DNA of 10,739 nt from Syntrophaceae bacterium UBA6252 (GTDB taxonomy: Bacteria > Desulfobacterota > Syntrophia > Syntrophales > UBA6807), in the NCBI GenBank assembly GCA_002441265.1, contig DJVQ01000054.1, forward strand, positions 1-10,739, given 5' to 3'. This document shows positions 6,137-10,739 of the stretch, in pieces (position 1 is the stretch's first letter; the number at the start of each line of letters is the position of its first letter). Made by a program: the position numbers and the translations under genes. Below the pieces are notes generated by a model. That model was not told where the DNA came from. It searched no databases and worked only from the letters and a program-made list of their open reading frames with translations.

Positions 6137-6411
6137 GATTCCCTCCTGTGAAAGGCTTGCCCTGCCGGACCCGGCACAGTCCCTTTCCCGCGGGGCGATG
6201 ATCCCCGGCCGGCCGTTGGGAAAAACCCGCTCTTCCCGCCGCCGCCAGGGCCTCATCGGAGTGAGTATATGAAACCCTTTTCTTCCCGTCAACTCTTTCC
6301 ATGCGATGCCCCGGGCGGCCGGATCGCCCGCGACGTCCACGAATGCGGCGATGCCCCGATCCCCGGGAGATCCGATTGAGCGCCCGGCGGATTCATGGTA
6401 TTGAAACATTC
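6137..6411. other. Divergent region with long 5' leader of the CBM48 gene
   Basis: This 275-bp gap holds the CBM48 promoter and its leader of roughly 120 nt (6137-6257). The leader is GC-rich, with inverted GGCC/CCGG stretches near 6204-6215, but no known riboswitch pattern was recognised. The right part (6293-6411) leads to the plus-strand unknown gene; TTGAGC (6376-6381) with TATTGA (6399-6404) at a 17-nt spacing is a weak promoter candidate that would leave almost no leader. Confidence 0.45.
6264..6292 (-). promoter_or_regulatory. Near-consensus sigma70 promoter for the CBM48 gene
   Basis: On the minus strand TTGACG (6287-6292) and TATACT (6264-6269) are separated by exactly 17 nt, each matching consensus at five of six bases. 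Transcription would start near 6257, giving a leader of about 120 nt before the CBM48 start. It is the clearest promoter in the window. Confidence 0.72.
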
Positions 6412-6717
6412 ATGGACGCAGGGCATTTATATGACGACCTGGAATCCCGATACCGTGAAATCCGGGAAATGAAGGGGGAATCAGCCTATTCACCCGCCTT
6501 CAAGGAATGGAGGCAGGGCGTGGAATCCATTCTCATCGCCCTGTACGGCCCCGAGGGAGACCCGTTGGTGCGGTTTCGCGCCATTCCCTCCACCCCGCTC
6601 TACCTCACCTGCCGGATCGACGACAACGTCTTTCAGGAGGCCTTCCTGGAAGGCCTGGAGGAGGCGCGGATCCTGATAGAGGAACTCCTTGACAGAAGGC
6701 GCCGCTTTTCGACATAA
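6412..6717 (+). CDS. Conserved-looking small protein of unknown function
   Basis: A 101-residue soluble, probably all-helical protein that I do not assign to a named family. It has a charged N-terminal helix (5-22), then F30-K-E-W33-R-Q-x-V-E-S-I-L-x-x-L-Y-G (to 46), a G-D-P-L-V-R-F-R-A-I-P segment (49-59), and a C-terminal helix F79-L-E-G-L-E-E-A-R-I-L-I-E-E-L-L ending in basic RRRR (96-99). The pattern FxxWxxxVxxxLxxLYGxxG followed by FRxI and a Gly-Leu-Glu-x-Ala-x-x-x-Leu helix recalls a small N-terminal helical domain seen in some accessory and TIR-like proteins; this is memory, not a search. ATG 6412 is the only Met near the start; no ribosome binding site is visible. Codon bias and frame integrity look like a real gene. 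It precedes the interspersed repeat. Confidence 0.62.
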   Translation: MDAGHLYDDLESRYREIREMKGESAYSPAFKEWRQGVESILIALYGPEGDPLVRFRAIPSTPLYLTCRIDDNVFQEAFLEGLEEARILIEELLDRRRRFST

Positions 6718-6732
6718 AGAAACAGGGCGAAA

Positions 6733-6878
6733 TCGTAAAAAGTCACCATCACACTTTTTCGAACGGCACAGGAAAAGTTCCACGGGCAGGGCGCCCGAAT
6801 CCCGGGGACCGAGGCGTACTTGAGGCGCCCCGCCGGGACGAGGGATGAAGGGCAACGCGGCATATGGATTTTTTACGA
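6733..6878 (+). repeat. Palindromic interspersed repeat (MITE- or REP-like), complete copy
   Basis: A stretch of about 146 bp bounded by a 9-bp terminal inverted repeat, TCGTAAAAA (6733-6741) and TTTTTACGA (6870-6878). Inside are further inverted or repeated elements: GGCGCC at 6790-6795 and 6824-6829, and ATCCC (6799-6803) with GGGAT (6842-6846), so the whole can fold into a long imperfect stem. ACACTTTTTCGAACGGCA (6751-6768) recurs exactly at 10722-10739 and nearly exactly, inverted, at 12-27. It fills the gap between the unknown protein and the acetyltransferase and encodes nothing. I recall similar repeats in deltaproteobacterial genomes; no transposase is present, so movement in trans is inference. 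Direct target duplications were not recognised. Confidence 0.7.
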
Positions 6879-6918
6879 AACCGTCAAAGGGGAGACGACT
6901 CCCGGAGGGGGACAGGGC

Positions 6919-7881
6919 ATGACCACATTCCGCAGCGGAAAGATCCGGGTGGAGACCTATCTCCGCCAGTCCGTCCTGAACGACGTCGTTGAACTGGAAA
7001 AGCGCGTCTGGAGCAGGGAAGGCTACCGGGAAGTCAACGCGCCCATGCTTTACTTCGAACTTGCCTATCTGACCAACGGTCTCATCCTGACCGCCTTCGA
7101 CGAAGGGGTTTTCCCGCCGGAGGAAAAAGCGGAGATGGCACGGGAGGATTCGTGGTACCAGGGGGACCGGCCCGTCGGCTTCGCCGCCCTCTTCGCGGAT
7201 TTCGACGAGAGAGGACCGTTCTGGTACGGGGCCCGGATGGGGGTCGACCGGCTCTACCGGGACAAGAACATCGGCGAAGCCATCCTCGCTGCGCTTTACA
7301 GGAGCGCGAAGGAGCGGAACATCACCCGGGTGCGGTGGACCTACGATCCCCTCCAGTCGAGAAACGGGTACATCTACATTCACAGAATGGGCGCCCAGGT
7401 CCACGAAATCGGGTTCAACTACTACAGCGCCGTGTTCACCAACGACGAATTCAACCGGAACATCTCCACGGACCGGTTCATCGTCGAATGGTTCATCAAT
7501 ACGGACCGGGTCAGGGACCGCATGGAAAAGGGGATTCTCCCCGTCCACGACCCGTCGATCATCAACGAAAGAAACAAACTGAATGAAATCGTCGTGGACC
7601 CGGACGGACTGGAGAAGGGCGGGGAAACCCTCGTTTTCGACGCGACGGAAGCACCCCTGTTCGTGGAAATTCCCTACAACCAGGACCGGATCCTGAAAAC
7701 GGACAGAAAAAGGGCCCAGGCGCTGCGGGATCAGTGCCGGGCTCTTTTCATGCACTATCTCGCTGCGGGATACGCCATCCGCGAATTCGTCGTCAAGAAG
7801 GAACCCTCCGGGAGGATCCGTCCCCATTACCGGCTGGATCTCGACCCACGGTATCTCGACATCGACCGGATCAACCTGTGA
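6919..7881 (+). CDS. GNAT-superfamily predicted acetyltransferase (COG3375 type)
   Basis: A 320-residue cytoplasmic protein with the layout of the COG3375 predicted acetyltransferases. The GNAT core spans about 10-170: G88-F-A-A-L (beta strand), Y103-G-A-R-M-G-V-D-R-L-Y-R-D-K-N-I-G (acetyl-CoA loop region, 103-119), AILAALYRSAKER (helix), and the family-specific R139-W-T-Y-D-P-L-Q-S-R-N-G-Y-I-Y-I-H-R-M-G-A stretch ending near N167-Y-Y. S183-T-D-R-F-I-V-E-W191 is a second conserved block of the group. The C-terminal about 120 residues, rich in beta strands, are typical too. The usual R-x-x-G-x-G loop is reduced to RDKNIG, so acetyl-CoA binding should be tested. ATG 6919 has GGAGGG nine bases upstream; the in-frame extension to 6820 runs through the repeat and is rejected. 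Substrate unknown. Confidence 0.82.
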   Translation: MTTFRSGKIRVETYLRQSVLNDVVELEKRVWSREGYREVNAPMLYFELAYLTNGLILTAFDEGVFPPEEKAEMAREDSWYQGDRPVGFAALFADFDERGPFWYGARMGVDRLYRDKNIGEAILAALYRSAKERNITRVRWTYDPLQSRNGYIYIHRMGAQVHEIGFNYYSAVFTNDEFNRNISTDRFIVEWFINTDRVRDRMEKGILPVHDPSIINERNKLNEIVVDPDGLEKGGETLVFDATEAPLFVEIPYNQDRILKTDRKRAQALRDQCRALFMHYLAAGYAIREFVVKKEPSGRIRPHYRLDLDPRYLDIDRINL

Positions 7882-7993
7882 TGGCTCGATTCATCCGGTT
7901 CTCCCGTGCCCGAGGGGTCTCTTCGTCTCACGGAAGGCATGCGGATCCTTGACGGCGGCATTCCATTGAGACGCAGGCAGTATTCGATTCAAG

Positions 7994-8024
7994 AAAAAAA
8001 GTCCGACAAGGGCATGCGCCGGAC
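7994..8024 (-). terminator. Stem-loop with T-run, minus-strand orientation
   Basis: On the minus strand GTCCG (8024-8020) and CGGAC (8005-8001) enclose a 14-nt loop that contains a small inner GGC/GCC pairing, and are followed by seven T. It has the form of an intrinsic terminator. No minus-strand gene lies to its right, so it may stop antisense transcription or be the remnant of a lost gene; in the plus direction it may weakly end the acetyltransferase message. Confidence 0.4.
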
Positions 8025-8085
8025 GGCTTTCGTTCTCCGGTGAAGCCTGACGTTCGGCGGATCGCATCCTCGAGGAGAAACGACA

Positions 8086-8778
8086 TTGAAAACAATCGGT
8101 CTCATCGGAGGAATGAGCTGGGAATCGTCCATCGAGTATTACCGCATCATCAATGAGACAACCAGAGCGAAACTCGGCGGGCTGCATTCGGCGAAAAGCA
8201 TGATGTATTCGGTTGATTTTGCTGAAGTGGAAATTCTCCAGCATCAGGGCCGGTGGACGGAAGCCGCCCGGATGCTGATCGACGCGGCAAAAAACCTGGA
8301 AAACGGCGGTGCGGACTTCATTGTCCTTTGCACCAACACGATGCACAAGGCGGCGGATGACATACAAGCCAATATCAAAATTCCGTTCCTCCATATCGCC
8401 GACGCGACGGCTCAGCGGATCATGGATTCAGGAATCCGAAAAGCGGGGCTGCTGGGCACACGGTTTACGATGGAAGAGGAATTCTACAAAGGAAGGCTTG
8501 CGAAGAAATTCGGTTTGTCCGTGCGGGTCCCGGATGCCCGGGAACGGGAGATCGTTCACCGCGTCATTTATGACGAACTGGTTGTCGGCAGGATAGAACA
8601 GCGCTCCAAGGCGCAGTTCGCCGGCATCATCGAACAGATGGTCGGTCAGGGCGCGGAAGGCGTCATTCTGGGCTGTACGGAAATCGGGTTGCTTGTTCAT
8701 CAGGAAGACAGCCGGGTTCCGCTGTTCGATACGACAAGGATCCATGCGGAAGCGGCGGTCGAATTCGCATTGAAGTAA
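8086..8778 (+). CDS. Aspartate/glutamate racemase family enzyme
   Basis: A 230-residue cytoplasmic enzyme of the Asp/Glu/hydantoin racemase superfamily, closest in look to aspartate racemase/YgeA-type proteins that interconvert L- and D-amino acids without a cofactor. Visible are I4-G-L-I-G-G-M-S-W-E (4-13), the first catalytic cysteine in L81-C82-T-N-T-M-H87, G121-L-L-G-T-x-F-T-M (domain 2 start) and the second cysteine in G196-C197-T-E-I. Both catalytic Cys are present, and length is right. The start is TTG at 8086, with GAGGAG eight bases upstream; no ATG is available before the conserved N-terminus. Its local base use is somewhat less GC-biased than the neighbours, which could hint at transfer. 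It follows the acetyltransferase by 204 bp and has no clear own promoter. D-aspartate or D-glutamate use is inferred from the family. Confidence 0.88.
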   Translation: MKTIGLIGGMSWESSIEYYRIINETTRAKLGGLHSAKSMMYSVDFAEVEILQHQGRWTEAARMLIDAAKNLENGGADFIVLCTNTMHKAADDIQANIKIPFLHIADATAQRIMDSGIRKAGLLGTRFTMEEEFYKGRLAKKFGLSVRVPDAREREIVHRVIYDELVVGRIEQRSKAQFAGIIEQMVGQGAEGVILGCTEIGLLVHQEDSRVPLFDTTRIHAEAAVEFALK

Positions 8779-8939
8779 CCGGGACAGCGGTCACGCCGCC
8801 GGGCAGGGACATCCACCGGACATGTTGCACCCGTGACGGGGCCTCACGCGCGTGCCTGCGCCTCGGACCGTCATGTGAGAACAAAAGCGGAACGATCCGG
8901 CCGGCACACCGGGAAAAATCAGGAATCGGGAGGCATGAA

Positions 8940-9662
8940 TTGTTTATTCCCCCGGCCGCTTTCCCTTCCTGGCTGACGGAATGGATGGAAGCGCGGACGA
9001 TCGTCCTGTGGGGCGCGGCGGACCTTCGGAATTTTTCCACACCCCGGGATGAAACGGGACACGGCTTTCCTTTCGCCGTTTCATGGGGGGTTCCCATGAA
9101 TCCCCGGATCATGGCCGGCATCCAAAACGGCCCCGACCGGCCATACGCCGAAGAGTACGTCAGGGTGAACAACCTCATCAACGAGATATCGGAAGCGCTT
9201 GCGGCAGAAATCAAAGGCAGGGGGTTTCGGGCAGGGCCGCTGGCGGCTTCAGAGCGAACCGACGCGGTTCGCATCCGCGGGGACTTTCCTCACAAAACCG
9301 CGGCAACCCGGGCCGGGCTGGGCTGGGTCGGCCGGAATTGCCAGCTCGTTTCACACAGGCTCGGGCCATGGATTCGCCTGGGAACCGTTTTCACCGACAT
9401 GGGTCTCCCCTGTGCAGAACCGGTCGAACGCAGCTTCTGCGGCCGCTGCAACCGCTGTGTCGAGGCCTGCCCCGCGGGGGCCTTGAAAGGCAACGCATGG
9501 CATCCCGGGATATCCCGTGATGACATTCTGGATGCCCGGGCCTGCGATCAGTGGAAAAAGGAACACTACTTCCGGTACAACAAGGGACACAACTGCGGAA
9601 TCTGCTCGGCGGTCTGCCCCTATGGCCTGAAATTGCTGAAAAAGAAATCCGATAAACCATGA
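8940..9662 (+). CDS. QueG-like double [4Fe-4S] cluster protein, short form
   Basis: A 240-residue cytoplasmic iron-sulfur protein related to epoxyqueuosine reductase QueG and reductive dehalogenases. Two cluster motifs are present: C167-G-R-C-N-R-C-V-E-A-C-P (C167, C170, C173, C177) and C202 with C219-G-I-C-S-A-V-C226-P. Ahead of them, H118-K-T-A-A-T-R-A-G-L-G-W-V-G-R-N is the conserved cofactor-side region (A125-G-L-G-W). QueG proper is usually over 300 residues with a C-terminal HEAT-type region; that part is absent here and the D-x-x-P-x-x-E-R motif is changed to GDFPHKTAA. So it is better called QueG-like than QueG. TTG at 8940 has GGGAGG six bases upstream and is preferred; an ATG at 8935 is in another frame and stops after 13 codons. 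Cobalamin binding is inferred. No partner gene is adjacent. Confidence 0.83.
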   Translation: MFIPPAAFPSWLTEWMEARTIVLWGAADLRNFSTPRDETGHGFPFAVSWGVPMNPRIMAGIQNGPDRPYAEEYVRVNNLINEISEALAAEIKGRGFRAGPLAASERTDAVRIRGDFPHKTAATRAGLGWVGRNCQLVSHRLGPWIRLGTVFTDMGLPCAEPVERSFCGRCNRCVEACPAGALKGNAWHPGISRDDILDARACDQWKKEHYFRYNKGHNCGICSAVCPYGLKLLKKKSDKP

Positions 9663-9698
9663 CGCGCTGCCCGCCCGCGGCCTCCCGCACCGTTTTCT

Positions 9699-9724
9699 CC
9701 GGACGGACGACCCTCCGGGATTTT
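9699..9724 (+). terminator. Weak terminator candidate after the QueG-like gene
   Basis: CCGGA (9699-9703) and TCCGG (9714-9718) form a short stem followed by four T (9721-9724). The stem is only five pairs with a 10-nt loop, so this is a low-confidence call. Confidence 0.25.
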
Positions 9725-9817
9725 CGGTCGAAAATCATACCGCTGCATTCCACAACCGCGACAAGTCCGCGCCGTTGCCCCAACCTGCCTCATCGGCGTT
9801 CCCGCCAAAAAACAGGA

Positions 9818-9858
9818 AAGTAAAATATACTTGACATAATGTAAAATAAAGTGTACAT
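9818..9858 (+). promoter_or_regulatory. Promoter with overlapping palindromic operator candidates for the XRE gene
   Basis: A consensus -35 TTGACA (9831-9836) has a weak -10 candidate TACATC (9854-9859) 17 nt downstream. The region is sharply A/T-rich against its GC-rich surroundings and full of symmetric sequence: AAGTA-AAATA-TACTT (9818-9832), TTGACAT-A-ATGTAAA (9831-9845, one mismatch) and TGTACA (9852-9857). GTAAAATA occurs twice, 21 bp (two helical turns) apart, at 9820 and 9841. This is what an autoregulatory operator for the downstream repressor would look like; binding is inferred. Confidence 0.6.
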
Positions 9859-9882
9859 CCGATAACGACAGAGGTTCGATGG

Positions 9883-10113
9883 ATGGCGAAAACACTCCCG
9901 CATCTCAAAATCGTCAACAGGCTTCAGGTACTCCGTGCGGAACGGAAGATGACGCAGGAGCAGCTCGCGAAAGAAGTCGGCGTCACGCGGGCGACCATTA
10001 TCGCCATCGAGGGAGGAGGCTACAACCCTTCTCTTGAATTGGCGTTTCGCATTGCCCGTTACTTCGATACGGACATAAACCATATTTTTTCGATCGAGGA
10101 GGATGAACCGTGA
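9883..10113 (+). CDS. XRE-family small transcriptional regulator
   Basis: A 76-residue DNA-binding protein made almost entirely of one HTH_3/XRE domain. The helix-turn-helix is evident: L18-R-A-E-R-K-M-T-Q-E-Q-L-A (helix 2), K30-E-V-G-V-T-R-A-T-I-I-A-I-E (turn and recognition helix), then G44-G-G-Y-N-P-S-L-E-L-A-F-R-I-A. The Y-N-P-S-L-E-L-A block is the mark of the short repressors that sit next to membrane-protein genes (COG1476-like). It starts seven nt after an AGAGG-like site; an ATG at 9879 is out of frame. Its stop overlaps the start of the following gene (GTGA), and a palindromic promoter lies upstream, pointing to self-repression and coupling with the membrane protein. The signal sensed is unknown. 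Confidence 0.9.
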   Translation: MAKTLPHLKIVNRLQVLRAERKMTQEQLAKEVGVTRATIIAIEGGGYNPSLELAFRIARYFDTDINHIFSIEEDEP

Positions 10114-10712
10114 AGAAGCTCGACCTGATGCTTTTGAAGGTATTCCTGTATGGACTTCCCCTGCTTGTCGTTCTTGCCGCATTCGCCTGTTGTCACGACA
10201 GCGGCATGGTCGACGGCGGCGCCGGCTACATTCAACTTCTGAACAGTTTCGCCGGATTCGTCATCATGGTCTGGATGATGCTGACCCTATACCTGAGTCT
10301 GCGGCTGATGGTTTCCGGGGAGCTTCGGAACCGGGTGATCGCGAAGATCACCTTCATGCGGGAGCGCGACGAGCGCGAGGCCGCCATGACGGGACGGGCG
10401 ACAAAGGCGACCTTTCTGACATCGCTTGCCGTTCTGATTTTCCTCTTCTGGCTCGCCTGTTTTCACGTCTCTTTTTACAGGGTTCCGCCGGACCAGGCCA
10501 TTGACGGCAAAACGGGAAGAGTATCGCTGGGCATTGGATTCTATCTGCTGGAAAATGCGAGGCAGGAACAACCGGCGGACACGATTCGGAAGGAATACCT
10601 GTTCGACTACAGGGGTCTGCCCGTCTCCAGCCAGACGATCATTCTCCTGATGATCCTCTGGCAGATCGGCTGCTACAATTATTCCATGCGAAGACTGATG
10701 AACTCGAAATAA
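10110..10712 (+). CDS. Four-helix membrane protein with DERE motif, partner of the XRE regulator
   Basis: A 200-residue inner-membrane protein of unknown function. Hydrophobic helices lie at about 11-28, 45-66, 100-122 and 173-191. Between helices 2 and 3, on the likely cytoplasmic side, is R84-E-R-D-E-R-E90-A-A-M-T-G-R-A-T-K-A, a DERE segment like those of DUF2178-type proteins coded next to short XRE regulators. C27/C28 sit at the end of helix 1. The GTG start overlaps the regulator's TGA by 4 bp and has AGGAGG seven nt upstream, so the two are translated together. Such partners may bind or tether the repressor at the membrane; that is inference from context. The stop codon lies in bases that align with the end of the interspersed repeat. 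Confidence 0.8.
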   Translation: MKKLDLMLLKVFLYGLPLLVVLAAFACCHDSGMVDGGAGYIQLLNSFAGFVIMVWMMLTLYLSLRLMVSGELRNRVIAKITFMRERDEREAAMTGRATKATFLTSLAVLIFLFWLACFHVSFYRVPPDQAIDGKTGRVSLGIGFYLLENARQEQPADTIRKEYLFDYRGLPVSSQTIILLMILWQIGCYNYSMRRLMNSK

Positions 10713-10739
10713 GGCAAATCAACACTTTTTCGAACGGCA
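10703..10739 (+). repeat. Partial copy of interspersed repeat, plus orientation, running off the window
   Basis: The last 37 bases align with the left end of the repeat at 6733: TCG then an A-rich run, then AATCA followed by the 18-base block ACACTTTTTCGAACGGCA (10722-10739), identical to 6751-6768. The rest of the copy would lie outside the window. It is inverted relative to the copy at 1-43. Confidence 0.65.

Noticed and set aside
6137..6256. N-terminal extension of the CBM48 protein from an ATG at 6256
   Set aside because: The ATG would lie almost at the transcript start without a ribosome binding site, the extra residues look unlike the family, and ATG 6136 has a strong AGGAGGG site.
6490..7827. 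Minus-strand reading frame of 445 codons
   Set aside because: Antisense to the unknown protein, the repeat and the acetyltransferase gene; it crosses the non-coding repeat and has no recognisable domain.
7891..8394. Minus-strand frame that the hairpin at 7994-8024 might have served
   Set aside because: It overlaps the racemase coding sequence, which has intact catalytic motifs, and the hairpin would lie inside this frame rather than after it.
8779..8939. Possible RNA gene or terminator between the racemase and QueG-like genes
   Set aside because: Only short GC palindromes such as CACGCGCGTG were found; no T-run, promoter or known RNA pattern.
8935..8976. ATG at 8935 as start, or as a leader peptide before the QueG-like gene
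   Set aside because: It is out of frame, stops after 13 codons and lies one base from the ribosome binding site; the TTG at 8940 is spaced correctly. A leader peptide has no further support.
1..10739. CRISPR array, tRNA, rRNA, transposase, integrase or phage genes
   Set aside because: Nothing with the needed repeats, folds or protein motifs was seen on either strand.

Overview
The window is high-GC bacterial DNA, densely coded, with genes on both strands. Several gene families and one interspersed repeat (remembered, not searched) point to a deltaproteobacterium in the modern Desulfobacterota sense, perhaps close to Syntrophus. They are the single-domain CBM48 protein, the DUF4412 lipoprotein-like/periplasmic protein, the COG3375 acetyltransferase and a short QueG-like iron-sulfur protein. 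The taxonomic call is an inference from style, not a database match.

Layout. A DedA/VTT membrane protein (44-631, +) faces a four-gene minus-strand cluster (4665 down to 684). Read in its own direction, the cluster is: a DUF1003 membrane protein; a 924-residue terminal oxidase in which CcoN, CcoO and a diheme CcoP-like cytochrome are one polypeptide; a CcoS-like assembly protein; and an 88-residue two-helix protein that looks like the membrane anchor of CcoP standing alone. A 361-bp divergent regulatory region follows, with a good sigma70-type promoter plus an UP-like A/T tract driving a secreted DUF4412 protein (5027-5788, +). Convergent to that is a small CBM48 glycogen-binding-type protein (5828-6136, -) with its own near-consensus promoter. 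Then come, on the plus strand, a 101-residue unknown protein (6412-6717), a palindromic interspersed repeat (about 6733-6878), a COG3375 GNAT-type acetyltransferase, an Asp/Glu racemase-family enzyme with a TTG start, a double [4Fe-4S] QueG-like protein with a TTG start, and a two-gene module of an XRE repressor plus a four-helix membrane protein with a DERE motif, overlapping by 4 bp behind a palindrome-rich promoter.

How it works together. The central theme is respiration with oxygen at the cytoplasmic membrane. The fused protein contains all the haem and copper ligands expected of a cbb3-type oxidase plus three c-type haem sites; CcoS and the detached anchor complete a compact oxidase operon. 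The genes to the right are mostly single-function accessory genes with no evident shared pathway, except the repressor/membrane-protein pair, which looks self-regulated.

Most interesting points: the one-chain CcoN-CcoO-CcoP architecture with a separated CcoP anchor; a Glu-to-Gln change at a position usually conserved in CcoN; three copies of a short repeat, two of which bracket the window in opposite orientation and touch the first and last codons of genes; and the repressor/DERE-membrane-protein pair. No tRNA, rRNA, CRISPR array, transposase or phage gene was seen.
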